The position numbers were made by a program, and so were the translations under genes. Shown piece by piece: positions 46,701-58,857 of a stretch of DNA of 64,000 nt; positions within the stretch are counted from its first letter, which is position 1, and every line of letters starts with the position of its first letter. This DNA is from Sarcocystis neurona (Eukaryota > Apicomplexa > Conoidasida > Eucoccidiorida > Sarcocystidae), in NCBI GenBank assembly GCA_000727475.1, contig KL647296.1, forward strand, positions 3,879,044-3,943,043, in the 5' to 3' direction. The notes under the pieces are model-generated. The model was not told where the DNA came from and did not search any database. It saw only the letters and a list, made by a program, of their open reading frames with translations.

Positions 46701-47737
46701 TAGAAGCAGTTCGACGTCTTTCGCAGTGTTTCATTGTCACTTCACCTGGCTCAAACGCCCTTCTCACCACGTGGCGAAGTAGAACATAAAAACACTTCGC
46801 ATCAATCCGCTTTTTCAAATGTTTCCTTAACACGTCTCGTAACACCGCGACGTCCTACTCGGCAACAAGTCCTCTGCCGCATTGGAAACTTCCTTCTCTC
46901 GTCAGTGGGGCTATTTATATATTACGGTCGCCCGTGGTAAGGCATCTGTAAGGACGACACCGGAGCGCGACCTGCACAGCAGTGTGTAACCACATTGCAC
47001 GCTGCTAAATAATTCTAGAAAAGGCTGGGTCAGGTAGATTCCTCACAACGACGCAGCGGTGTGCTTAGAGTCTAGGCGCAGCACTCTTGCGGTAATGCAC
47101 GCGTCTGACCTTTTGCTTCTCGCGAGTCCCGTTACAAGTCCTTCGTATGAAAACTGTTCCCGTTGTTGCGTCGTGTGATGAGCAGCTGCCGGTACTTTCC
47201 CTCAGACAAACGTGCAACCATGTACGGGCTGCAAATTCGTCAAACGTCTTCGTTCGTAGAAATCCTGGGTGATACACCAACTTTCAAGTGCTAGTCACAT
47301 ATGTAGCTACTCTGTGGCAAGAGAACTTTAAGTACCTGAACACATGTGTTAACGTGTGCGGACCAGCCACACTGTCCTCCTATCAATCCTATCTGCGGGG
47401 CAAAAGCAGGTGCTATTTGTGAATTTGACTATATTCCTACGACTCTCGGATACGTACGCCAGGGATTCGAGTACCATTGTGTGTATACGAGCGGGGTATA
47501 CGTTAGGGTCTTTTACTTTGTATTCGTACGACTCATGCAAGTAACGCCTTACGGTGGCAAAGGAACTTGGCATAAAGTACTGGCCTACAGTACTGGTGTA
47601 GAACTGTTGGATGCTTCACGGCCGCCGAAATGTGCGGACGCGCAGATGCTGGTTCCCGTTCATACCATGTGCGGGGCCTCAACTAGCCGCCGCTCCTTTT
47701 CTGTTAATCTTTCTTGCCCTCGGCTGAATCTTCCAGA

Positions 47738-48295
47738 ATGTCAGATCACCGTCTGAGAGCTCTTGTGATTGCGGCTCTGCTGCTCATCGGGGATGTGCAC
47801 CCCGTGAGTGGGGATACCGTACGCCTGAGCGAGGCCACAATAAAAGGACTGAACTACCGGTTGCCACAAGCAAGTCCAGAATACAATGCCGCTTTGTCGA
47901 GGGCACACGCTGAAGCTGCCTCGCTGAGAAGGAAAGCGCTCGTTTTACAAGCTGAAATCAGTACATTTAACAGACAGATGATGGAAGCGGAACGGGACGT
48001 GGCCGGATGCACCAACTGTACAGCTGGATTTCTACGGCGCCGGTCACGGCGTTTCGCCGCATTCGTTGGATCCGCCCAAAGACGGCGAGACGAACTGGAG
48101 CAGAAGTTGAAGGAGCTTAAGGAGGGCACAGAGACGCTCTCTGCCTCGCTTGCAGTTCTAGGTGGCTACGCGGTCAATAGGGAAGGTGACATGGCTCGCC
48201 ATCAACAAGAAGCACCCATGCTACGCGACACCCTTAAGTGGCTTCGTGGGTTAAGCAGCAGTACCCTGTACAGGGTTCCTGAAGAGGCACCGTGA
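47738..48295 (+). CDS. Small secreted helix-rich protein, family copy C
   Basis: The 185-residue product is the most diverged of the three paralogues. The signal peptide is at 1-25 (core ALVIAALLLIG, likely cleavage after VSG). LPQAS is at 42-46, KALVLQAEI and FNRQM (77-81) follow, and the Cys pair CTNC at 91-94 sits at exactly the same spacing as in copy B. The C-terminus keeps DMARHQ, EAP and LRDTLKWL. NCT at 93-95 is a possible glycosylation sequon, although it overlaps the Cys pair. The ATG at 47738 follows a pyrimidine-rich tract ending CCAG (47732-47735), again acceptor-like. Conservation of frame, length and landmarks against diverged flanks argues for selection. The function is unknown. 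Confidence 0.75.
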   Translation: MSDHRLRALVIAALLLIGDVHPVSGDTVRLSEATIKGLNYRLPQASPEYNAALSRAHAEAASLRRKALVLQAEISTFNRQMMEAERDVAGCTNCTAGFLRRRSRRFAAFVGSAQRRRDELEQKLKELKEGTETLSASLAVLGGYAVNREGDMARHQQEAPMLRDTLKWLRGLSSSTLYRVPEEAP

Positions 48296-49507
48296 TTAAA
48301 GAAAACCGTGGACGAGGTCAACATCCTGGTATTACCTATCAAGTGGATGAGCTGCGAACGTTAAGGAAGATGCGGCTTTCCAAGGTCCAGGCAGATATCG
48401 GCAGAGAACGACACGACCAGCAAGGATATGTTGTCGAACCACGTTCAAACTGAGGCATAGCGACCCGCACTTCGGAGATCCTAAGACGCAAAAGATTTCA
48501 GTAGAGAAACAGTGTTCAGTGTCGAACCGCAGTTGTCTTCCGCTTCGGTGTTGGGGCGGCGCGAGAAAGCGCATTTGCTCTTGATCTTTCAGTCTGGTAG
48601 TTTGTATTGCCTCGGATACATGAAAGCAGAAGAATGGGCGCAAATCGAGGCAGTCAGGGTAGTGAGGTGAACTTTGCTGTGAGGGTGGAGTGTTCGAGGT
48701 TAAGGCGTGCAGTGTGGCCACTCTTCCAGAATTACTGTGGAAAGGATCCTGGAGCCCCGCAGAGAATATACGACGACCCGCTGGAAGCTCGTGTACGTCT
48801 CGGGAGTATACTAGGTCAACATTTTCCTGAAACCCGAGACCGGTATTCAAGCACTCAAAATTGTTTCTCAAGTACACGTCGAATAGACGTGTGGAATAAT
48901 ACGCAAGTCTTCATTCTGTAGCGGAATTTGGCGGCACACACTATGGTCCGCGGCAACGGAAGCGTACACTGCGGATGAGGCTTCACGCCAGCAACTGGGC
49001 GCAGAGAATTCGCTACTCAGAAAGTCACAAGAAGAAGAAGTGTCTAGCAAAATGACGCTTTGCCGAGACTTATGTTCCCTCCCCAACATAGAGGGACGCG
49101 TCTCTGCACTAATGTGCAGTACATGTGGTACGAGTGACCAGGTCAGCTCGCTCGCAGCCAGGGTCCATTCTGCAGGTGCACGTAATTGCACAAAAAGGGG
49201 TGTGAGTTTTACGCCTTCCGTGTACAGTCTGCCAAGTAGCAGCGACCTTGCTGTACACAGCAGACGCGTACGTGTGCACACGCCTTCGTCCTCTGTAGCT
49301 CCCGCTGATCAGCTTTAACTGCTTGCGCCGGGCCTGTGCACTACAAAAAGGTAGTCGATTTGTTTTCCATATTGCATCGTGGGCCTATGCACTTTGTACA
49401 AGCTCACAACCGACGTATATATGCATCTGACCGCCTTAGCACTGGAACACACCAGTGTGAAATAGAGGCGACGACACCGCAGTTGGTGAGTGTGACGCGC
49501 CGCACAG

Positions 49508-49621
49508 GTGAATGTGGGAAGGGGCAAGAAAACACCGCATCTGAACCTGGCTGTCTCATTGCTGCGGTTCAATCCTAATGATGCGGACCTTTTTGAATGC
49601 ATGCTATTCGGAGTTTGGGAG
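49508..49621 (+). other. Homologue of the conserved open block at 30184
   Basis: After CAG at 49507 the frame reads VNVGRGKKTPHLNL and goes on to LRFNPNDADLF and FGVWE, matching 30184-30297 codon for codon with no indel. The frame stays open for some distance beyond. It may be a short exon of an additional gene in the duplication unit. Surrounding homologous sequence contains stops in this copy. Confidence 0.3.
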
Positions 49622-52600
49622 AAACCGCAACATATAAGTGCAGGTGCGTGTCTTGATTGCCCGTGTGTGAAGATTTGTTCCCTGACACACACGCGTCGGA
49701 CTGTGCAATTCGGTCCGTGCCGGATGACGTGCGTAGTGGTTGTCACAGCGCTCTTTCGAGCTTTCTACAGAGCGCGTTTGACAAGTGTTCTTCCACCACT
49801 CGAAGACGCCCGGGGCATCTCTACGGACGTGTGTGCAAACGATTACTGTGCGTGGAAAAGTAATTATGAGCGCGTCTTGAATCATGCGTTACCTGTACCA
49901 GTTAGGATACAGAAGCTTACTTACTTATGCGTGATCAACGACGTTCTAGTTTATGGCAACGGAAAGAACGTCGGGTATTCTGCGCAGCATGTCCCAAAGT
50001 CATCGAGATCTAGCAGCAAAAATCGGCAACTGGGATATACCACAGTCTCACAGCTCTAGCGCAGCGCACAAAGGCGGGCGGTGCTACTAGTTGAGGGGGA
50101 GTGGTCTTCCAGTAGAGAAAGTCCTGAATTAGGCAGCGCCAGGGCATACGTTGGTTTCTTCCAAGGCGGAATGACCGACGGTGCAGGCCTACATAATCTA
50201 CAGTATGCCATTGAACAATACCATGCGATAGCACCTTAACAATCTGATAGCTACTAGCTAATCCACATGAAAAGTGACGCTAATTTAGAGGAAATTCCTG
50301 CCGGGTTTGCACCCCACGGACTGCTTCCTGAAAGTCACACTCCACTAATGGTAATCTAGTGCGTAAACGCAGAACACAGAGCACGCAGTGTGAGTGGTGT
50401 AACAAAATTGCTCAGAGATACGCCTAAGTGCATGACACATTGGAAGGTGCACAGGAGGCGGTCTTTTGAAAGCGTGAAGGGTTCATCCCTGGCGTCAGCC
50501 CAGAGCCGGAATTTCTAAGCGGCTCTCTTTGCCTTGTGTTTCACGTGCTTGAACAAGAAAGACGTTAATAGACGAGCACGAAACCCAGGATGAACACGCT
50601 CTGATTCACAGTCTTCGAATAGCATCCGTGCAGAATGTGAGTCGATAATATTCAATGATGGACGGAAACGTCAGGTGTCGACTTCAACACATGTGCAACG
50701 AAGGCCTGTTATGCACTACAAAAACTAACGGTTGAAAGCAGTATCCGGAATCTTGCAGATCGGGGCGGCTGAAAATATACAGAGAGGACTACCACGTGTG
50801 CAAATCCACACGTCCAGTCTCTGCCCCTGTTTTAATCGTAAGCGGTTCTTATCTGTACTATAGCCGACACTAATAACTCCTCTACGAAGCGCGTGTGAAA
50901 CCAGGAGGTTTGCGCCATCGTAGTGGCCAGACTGTCGAAATACCCCAACCGCTGCGCACAAGAAGTGGTGGCAGTGACCGAACCTCTTCTGTCGCAAGTC
51001 GAAGCCAGACGACGACTGGACACCTACACTCAGGCCAGATGCTGGCGGATTTCATGTGTAATGACACCACCAGGTGACTGTCATCGGCTCACAGTCACTT
51101 GCACTATTTATAACCGACCTGCTCTAAAGTTCAGTATCACTTCTCTCTTGATAGGACAAGTGTACATTCACAGCAATGTCTATGGCGTTGCGCGTAGACA
51201 TGAAGAAAGTCTTCCTACAACACAGGTGGTGGGTGTCCCCACAGTGCTTGTGAGGAAGGTAGCTGAATGCAGGCGACTGCTGGATGGTTTACTCTGCATC
51301 GGTACGCACAAGTACACACCTGTGGTCCATTCTATTACTAGTCCGTTGTCTGGATAGATCGTCGTCCTGCATTTATGCGTTGAACAGTCCCCCCGAGACC
51401 CGAGTAGTCGAAGAAACAGCTCAGGATTGCAGCTGTTCCTGCAGCACGCCTACCGCGGGGGGAGCAAAGATACCACCACACGAGACCAACAGCATTTAAC
51501 GTCCAGTTACCACCGACGAGTACTCCACTGAGTTACGGGACGCGGTGGAAGCCTGACATACCATCTTCACAGTTTCGTAACAGTCAACAATAGTAGCGTG
51601 AATACTTTCAGAGAAGCGTACCACACAGCCCGATCGTCGACATTTGCTGTTTGACGCAGCATGCGACTCCACCGACAGGCGCACAACTTTTTTTGATTGG
51701 CCTTTCCTGTAACGCACTAATGCATAATCGTTTTGCATTCCTACACCTGAATATGGAAATTCGCAGTTGTGCCACCAAGAAACAGATCAGCTCCTACAGT
51801 CAGTGATTCTCTCCATCACGATATAGCCAAGCTTACTGGGTAGAACTGCCTTATAACTCACAAGGACAAGCATCACAGCAACCAGGCTACAACCTCTTGC
51901 CGTCTGCTAAAAGGTAAATTTTGCATAGACGCCCTCCCAAAGACCTGATACGTGCGATCAGTAGAAACGAAATCCTGAAAGGCCTGGTTTTGCTGTGTTG
52001 TTGTTCTGGTGGACTCGCGCGTGCAGCCACACGTATCGGATAGGGATCTAAAAGTGTCTTGTGATTCCACCGAGGACAGTATTCCCCACTTTTGCAAGTT
52101 GCATTACAAGAGGGAACCTTATCCTTGCCCGCGTACGTGCTTAAAGTGACACAGGCTACAAACATCTCAGAGACTCAGAATTGGATGTCTAAAAGAGTAC
52201 TTCTGTCGTAAAGAAGAAATCCATCCCTCGACAACGGCAACGCGCGTTCTGCGTTGCGGCGCGCCTCTTAGCCATCTTTAAATACAGTGCTCCGTCGTCT
52301 CGTCTGCACGACCCTTCTAGTGTGTCTTTCACTTTGCCGCTCGCGAGCTGGGACACCGGAAGAAGTGAACTTGTTTGATGTCGAGGAGCGACCACGAACG
52401 CTACATCCGCATGTTTGTGCACTGTTAATAACGCCCAGTATCCGTACCCTCCGGAACAGCATCATACTTATATGTCTGGACGCTTTCTTGCACTTGAAAT
52501 TGTTCATAGAAAAACCCCTGCCATCCACAAACCTCAGAGTCGGCCACACGATTCCATGCGTAGCCTGACGTTGCATATCCTTCTCGCTTGCGAATCCGCG

Positions 52601-53560
52601 TTCTTTTCTTTTTTGGGTTGTCTTCTTTGAGTGGGGCTCCCAAATTTCACATTCGCCCTGCACGCGAGCCAGTCGACTAATGGTTTGCTACACGGCATTG
52701 TATTGTATTCTCGGATGCTGAAAGTGATGTTGAGAAGCAAGTCTACCGGAGATTTGTCCAGCTCGTCCAAGATGTCACGCTCTTGTCTTTCCTATGTGTC
52801 GGTCAGGTCTACTTTTGACAAGAAGAATGTTGAGCAAATTGCCGAGCGCTGTCGGCAGCTGCTTACCCGTGTGTGTGAAATTCATGTAAATCAGCGAATT
52901 TGCAGTGTCTGCGTTGAACTGTGGTGTTTTTACACGTGTGCTCCAGTACATCGGAAAAAATAATTTTCCGTTATCTAGTCCGTTCCACTCCGGTCACGTG
53001 GTTCCGGCGCTTTGGTCGCCATCTGTCATGCAGCATTCTCCCAATGTTTTCTGGTGCGTATCGTGGACCACTGGGGTGGAGAGGTTTTGCGGCGTCCGCG
53101 CTAAATTGAATTTTGTTACAGTGCTTGTGTAAGCCTTATGTGACTACGTATTGTCGCCTTTCCATCTACTATGCAGCGTGAGATAACAGATAACCGCGCA
53201 CTACCGCATTTTATGCTTTGAATAACTAGCCTGCACACCGCACCTCTTTTTTTCAGAATCTCGTTTTTCGCCCAGAGCACGCCTGCATCTTTTATAAATT
53301 GCACTCGTGTGTCACCTACACACCACCAGCAGCACCACTGAGAGGGAGTGCGATTTCGGGGTGCACACCAGGCTGCAACCGACACATCGAGAATTCTGAG
53401 TGCCCTGTCCGAAGGCAAGCGTGCAGGAGGTCTACCCTTTCGGAAGGTTGGCGTGAGTGTGCGATGCTGCCGAAAGCGTCCCACGTAGCACAGTATCGAA
53501 ATCTGACAGCGACGCGCGTTCGTGAGGGCGATACACCGGAGCGGCCAGATTTGGGCGCCT

Positions 53561-54455
53561 CCGTTCTTCTTCTCTGCAACAAAGTTTGCCGCTCTTTATA
53601 TGATTTGAATGGCGCACAGTATTACTGTCTCAGACCGATGTGAACGTGTGACGCGCCTTTGAAAAAGCTGACAACCGGCCACCATGCAGATATCGCTGAT
53701 GAACGCTGTCAAGATCTTGCTGTTACGGCAGGGAGACAACAGTGTTGCTGGACGGAGGATAGCGGGTGCCATTGATGCGGGTGACTTGCGTACGGGAGCA
53801 GGGTTCCTCCCGCTTGCTCGGTGAGTCTCCGAAAAGGACGGTCACACATGGGAAGGGTTCCTTTGTGTTTTCTCTCCAACGGCGTGGATGTAAAAACAGA
53901 ATGCATGTACGCTCACGCTAGAGGAGGTGGAAAGGGGATGCGTCCCGGCAGATCACACCTTGCCTTTTTTCTCTGCTACATCCTCCGCCGGCGGTACGGT
54001 CACGTCCGTCTGCGGCTGTTGTCCTTGCAGCTGCCCCTTTCCCTCCCTATCTGTCTGGCTGCTGCTGCAGCTGTTCCTGCTGTTCGTGTGGTTCAGAGAC
54101 CTGCTGCAACTGCTGTTGCTCAGTCGCAGCAGGCATCATGATAGCGGCTTGAAGACCGGCGGAGGAACTCAGCAGCTGTGCGAGCTCCTGCACCAACAGC
54201 AGCACCAGCAGCAAAAAAGGCCACAGCGCTCCGCCGCAACATTTCCTGCACGGTTTTCATCAGCGACTTTCTTCGTAGACGACACAGCGCACACATGTAT
54301 GCGTACCTCTGTATACAGGCTCTCGTGACGCACTACGACTCTGACATATTTCCACGTAAATTATACCAGTGAAATATTGATTAGGCACGAATACTAAGAA
54401 CACCTCCGAACGAACACTTATCACATATATACACGTGTGCATCATCTAGGGATGC
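53561..54455. other. Start of repeat-rich segment; no gene recognised
   Basis: Mostly non-repetitive to about 54050. Then come a short CTG block (54055-54125) and a short CAG block (54185-54240) facing each other. ORFs up to 133 residues overlap these blocks and are not convincing. Confidence 0.5.
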
Positions 54456-54465
54456 TACTGTGTGG

Positions 54466-54545
54466 AGACATGTATATATATATATATAAATTCATCCATA
54501 TATATATATAGATATATATATATATATAAAGAGATATATAAGACG
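54466..54545. repeat. (AT)n microsatellite
   Basis: TATATATATA runs broken by ATTCATCC and GAGA; no coding content. Confidence 0.9.
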
Positions 54546-54650
54546 CGTGAGTCAGCTAGGAAGCTGAATAATAAGACGAAGAAATGGATACAGATTTTGT
54601 TCTGCCTTCCTTCTGATTGCTGTTGCTACGATTACCTGTGTCCGCTGCAG

Positions 54651-54797
54651 CGGAAACGTAGCCGCTTCTCCAGCCGATTTTTCAAAAATGGAAGGAAATT
54701 GCAGCTGAGCCTGAGACAGAAGGTGACTGCTGCAGAAGGTGAAGCGCAGTGGCAGACCAGGAAACAGGAGCTATGCAAGAAAGAGACGGCATCTTAG
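54651..54797 (+). other. Possible terminal exon
   Basis: A pyrimidine-rich tract ends in GTCCGCTGCAG at 54650. From there 48 codons are open to TAG at 54795-54797, reading RKRSRFSSRFFKNGRKLQLS and then a Lys/Glu/Gln-rich helical end. The composition is protein-like and outside the repeats. No preceding exon was identified. The product is unknown. Confidence 0.25.
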
Positions 54798-54954
54798 CAG
54801 AGAGCAGTACATTCATACCTACATACATCTGTGTATACATATATACACGTATATATGTATATATTTGTATGGAAAGGGAAAGTCAAATTAGACGACAACC
54901 GCTTCGTCCAGCTATCTAGTCCTAGCATCAGAAAGACAAGGGTATTGGTGGTGC

Positions 54955-55445
54955 CCAGCAGCAGCCACATGCATGCAGCAACAGCAACAGGTGTTGTAGC
55001 AGCAGCAGCAGCTCCAACAGCGGCGCAGCAGCAGCAGCAATGGCAAGGGGGTCCGGGGGTCATTCGCAACAGTAGCGTCCACCAGTCCCCAGTGCACACG
55101 AGCGTATGGGTTAGCAAAAATAACACCAGCAGCAACAGCAGGAAGTAGGTAGAGAAGCTGCAGGAGCAGCATCAGGCAGATACGCCAGCAGCGGAGCGGA
55201 CGTATAGCGGCAGACGCATCCTGCACGTCATAACGGCCCACCAGCAGCAGCAGCAAAGACACAGCAGCAGCAACAGGAGACGTGCAGCAACACCACCAGG
55301 AGAAAAACAACAGCACCGGCAACGCGACATTGCGGCAGCACCAGCAGAAGCGTTGCTGCAGCAGCACCAGCACCAGAAGAGCAGCAGTATCGGCAGCAAG
55401 ACGTTGCAGCAGCAGACGCGTTGCTGCAGGAGCATCAGTAGCAGG
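54955..55445 (+). repeat. CAG-repeat block
   Basis: Interrupted CAG triplets on the plus strand. Frames through it are Gln/Ala/Ser/Thr-rich. The piece at about 55527-55710 just downstream has an acceptor-like TTATTTTCAG and stays open for about 60 codons, but in more than one frame. Confidence 0.85.
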
Positions 55446-55874
55446 CTGCCGGGGCTCTCTACGGTCACCAGTAGCAGCTTTCTTTTGTTATGACGACCAA
55501 GCGTCTTCACGACTGCTTATTTTCAGCTACGCAATCTCATTGCCAGCTGCTATTGCGCAGTTGCTGAAGTCCAGGAACGCAAAACTGATTTACTTGGACA
55601 CACGAGAAGTTTCATTTCAACAGAAAGAGTCGCACAGAGAACAAAAAAGTCCGCACGCATTTGCTCTCTACGACCGCATGCAGACATGCTTTCTAGACGG
55701 CCCTGCGTAACTTCGGAGAGGGGGTAAAAAAAAGTTTGCCTTCTACAACATACACTAGCTCGTCGCACACTTCTACTTTCTCTTTTCACCAGCAGCAGCA
55801 CGCGCACACATGCCCCTTACACATGTAGAGACGCAACAACGACCCCGTGCACACAAGCGACCTCTGCTGCTTCA

Positions 55875-56110
55875 ATTTCGTTCTTTCCTTCTGTTGCTGC
55901 TGCGTTCTGCCGCTGCGCTCTCCTCCTCTTGCTAGTGTCTCTCTGCCCGACGCGCGATTTCTCTTCCTCTTGCTGCCTGCAGTTCGCTGCGACTGCTGCT
56001 GCGGGGTTCTCATGCAGTCACTGCTGCCCTTTGCTGCTGCAGCTCTTCTTGTTGCAGTTTACCACGTCGCCGCGAGCAGCGCCTGCTGCTGCTCCTTCTT
56101 TTTCCTGCCG
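55875..56110 (-). repeat. CTG-repeat block
   Basis: Cys/Leu/Ala-rich in plus frames because of CTG/TGC triplets, with CAG on the minus strand. It directly abuts the long CAG block, so the repeat strand switches near 56.12 kb. Confidence 0.8.
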
Positions 56111-56149
56111 TCCCTCTGGCCGCTGTACAAGCTGCTCCTCCACCCCACA

Positions 56150-57830
56150 GCAGCGGGACCGGCAGCAGCAACATCTCGGCCCGCAGCATGCAGCAGCAAA
56201 TCCAGCTTGTCAAGTGCCGCCTGCTGCAGCTGCCTTCGAAGACAGCCCCCTGGGTGCAGCGGCGCAGTAAAAGCTGCAGAGAAGCACGACCCACGAGCAG
56301 CAAGACCACTGGTGTGCATGCGGCCGCAGAGACAGGAAGCAGTCGCGGAGTGACAGCGGCACAGGACGCCCCAAAGAGAAGCAGCTCCAGCCGCGCAAGC
56401 CAGTGGACGCGGCAGGGGCCGCAAGACCTGCTGCGTTTAGCAGCAGCAACACATACCAGCAACCGCAGCAGCAGCAGTGGACTTTACGCAACGCGGTCGC
56501 AGCGCTCGTGGAAGAGAGAGAGCAACAGCAGCAACAGCAGCACGGGAGACTTGCAGCGGCAGGAGAGGCACGCAGGAACGTAGAGAAAGCGGGAACATTG
56601 CGGACTGTCGAATTCGACAACAGCAGCAGGCGCCGCCACGCGTATACCAGGTGCATCCATGCTGGTGTTGCCATCAGCAGCCAAACGACTTGCGGCTGGG
56701 GGAGGGGCACTGCCGTGTGTATGCAGCGGCACCTCCTCGTGTGTAGAAGCGTAGCAGCGTCACAGGATCAGAAAGGCGAGCAGGCAGCCGCGTCAGGAAG
56801 CAGAAAACTTCGAGACGTTGCAGCAGTAGCAGCAGAATCGGCGACGAGGCAGGTGTTGTCGAGGAAGCAGCGCAGCTGCAAATGACGGCAAAGCTCCCGC
56901 GAATGCGGCAATGAGAGCAGCAGCAGCGTCACCGGCGCTACAGACCAGCGCAGCAGCAGCAAGGCAGAAAGAGAGCGGAAGCGGTACCCCACATTGCCAC
57001 ACAAGCGAAGAGCGGTCTGGCAAGCTATCCAGCAGCAGCAGCAGCGTCGCAGCAGCGGTCGAAGAGAAACCGACAGCCCCACATTTTCTCTAGATGCAGG
57101 CATATTCCGCAGCAGTCCCTTCAAAAAACGGCAGCAGCAGCACCACCAGTCTACCAAGAGAACAGCAGCAGCAGCAACGTACAGGTGCGCACCCCCTACA
57201 AAGGCAACAGACGTGGACACGGGCGAAGCAGCAGCAGCAAGACAACGACGCAGCCGTAGTAGCAGCACTGGGAGACGCACTCAGCAACAGCAGCACACCC
57301 CCAAAGAGAATAAAACAACATCAGCAGCAACACTCGGCCACATGCACCAACAGGTCGAGAGGTCCCCCGCAGCTAGAATAACACATTCGTCCGTAACAAG
57401 GCAGCAGCGGAGAAGTTGCAGCAGCAGCAAACAGCCGGACGCATATCGAAGGAGCAGCGTCTCGGCTGGCAGCCGCAGCAGCAGATGGGGAGGAGTCGCA
57501 GCAACAGGAGCAACAAGGTAGAAGCGACGCTAACGGCCGTTGCCATGGCCGCCGGAAGATACAAAAGCAGCAGCAGCAACACTGCGGCAAAGAGGCGAAA
57601 TGACGAGCTTTCGACGCAGCAACAGCGAGGAGAGATACCACACACCGACACAGAGAAGAATTACCGAGGGGGATACCAGCAGCAAAGACACGTTCAGTCA
57701 ACAGCGGCTACACCGCAGCAGCTGAAGCAGCAGCAGCAATGGCAAAGCAGGTTAGCCCACAGCAGCAGCAGCGGAGAGGAAGGAGGAAGGCACACAAAGC
57801 GGCAGCAGCAGCACGTGCTGCGAGACGCTG
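56150..57830 (+). repeat. Long interrupted CAG-repeat block
   Basis: About 1.7 kb of interrupted CAG triplets on plus. Within it the frame 56403-56885 contains a non-homopolymeric stretch reading WTLRNAVAALVEERE, then a Gln run and an Arg/Glu-rich part. This could be a real exon with a homopolymeric run. Other frames are open over the same bases, so I give it no gene status. Confidence 0.85.
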
Positions 57831-57864
57831 CACCAGTCCGCGGAGTTACTGCTGTTCCTATTCA

Positions 57865-58115
57865 CGTATAGACACGCAGAACTAAAAATATGTGTTTCTG
57901 TGTAGACACGCATATACACGTACACAACTGCACCGGTAGCTACGCATGCACCTGTACGCTTACCTGTGTATATACAAACATATAAACACATACACATATA
58001 CCCACATATATGTACACATACGTAGACACACTTAAAACAATACATTTATGTACACATACTTACAGACACATATATATATGTACAAGCCAGACGGACGTTT
58101 ATACGTGTATGTTGA
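57865..58115. repeat. AT/AC-rich microsatellite
   Basis: Runs of TATACACGTACAC, ACATATATGTACACA and similar; no frame kept. Confidence 0.85.
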
Positions 58116-58748
58116 CGCCGTGCTGTAGACGAATCGACATTTTTTGCAGGCGGACAAAAATGCCTTCCCGAACGCAGAGGAAAAGAGAGAGAGAAGTGGA
58201 CGTAGCCAACAAAGGCCGATAGACACGGATGGAAAAGAAGCAGACAAGCATGCGCAGAGGAGGTCTGCTGCAGGGACATGAAATATCGATCAGTCCACGT
58301 GGGTGGGTGGCTGCTTGACCGTTGCACGCGCGTGCGCCGCCCCACAATGCAAAGGCTTGCATCGCGGCCTGCGGCAAACGAAGCGCTGCAGCGGCATCAA
58401 TCCGGTGTCTGTACACCCCAAGACGCAAGATTCCGCGTTCGTGAGGACCGTCGCTCTGCATACCACGTTCGCTTGGCACTGCTGCTGCCGACGCAGCAAA
58501 GAAATCGAGAAATAAAATCGAGGAATATCAACGCACGGGCGTCTGTATGCAGTTCCTGCCTATCGCTGCTGCCCGGGCAAAAAGAAAGTCCGCAGGCGAG
58601 GGGAGGGGAGAAAGCCTTCTCGCTATTGCAGACGGAGTCTGCAGGGGCGTGAAGTCACGCGTGTTTGAATGGGGTGTACGTACACTCGCAGGACACTGCG
58701 TTGTGCGGGTGGGGGGCCTCACACAGGAAGCAGCGCAGGAAAACTCAC
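58116..58748. other. No gene assigned; downstream of predicted minus-strand exon
   Basis: The minus strand begins with an intron after the donor at 58748. The minus frame near 58350-58440 reads LRLGVYRHRIDAAAALRLPQ and could be a further exon, but I could not fix its boundaries. Confidence 0.35.
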
Positions 58749-58857
58749 CAGCAGCAAGATCGAAGCCTCTTGCAAACGCAGCCGGAGAAGCCAGAGCGGC
58801 GGCGTCGGCGCTGCTGCTGCTCCTGTTGAGGTCAGCAGCAAAAATCCGCACGCCGTC
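58749..58857 (-). CDS. Predicted internal exon (third of three) of a spliced minus-strand gene
   Basis: 109 bases between a good acceptor (pyrimidine-rich, CCCCGTGCAG before 58857) and a strong donor (GTGAGTTTT from 58748). In frame it reads DGVRIFAADLNR, a Ser run, then Ala-rich sequence with FARGFDLAA. It reads in phase 0 from the exon at 59609-59683, if the two join directly. ADLN followed by a helical Ala-rich stretch loosely recalls importin-9-type proteins, but this is weak. An intervening exon may be missing. Confidence 0.3.

Larger units (their letters stand above)
46700..53560 (+). repeat. Duplication unit carrying secreted-gene copy C
   Basis: It is collinear with 27.5-34 kb over most of its length, but separated from it by about 12 kb that include the CDC50 gene and a trinucleotide-rich block. 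The upstream match to the other units starts near 46741 (GGCTCAAACGCCC). The 50020-50570 segment is the best conserved non-coding part. The boundaries are approximate. Confidence 0.72.
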
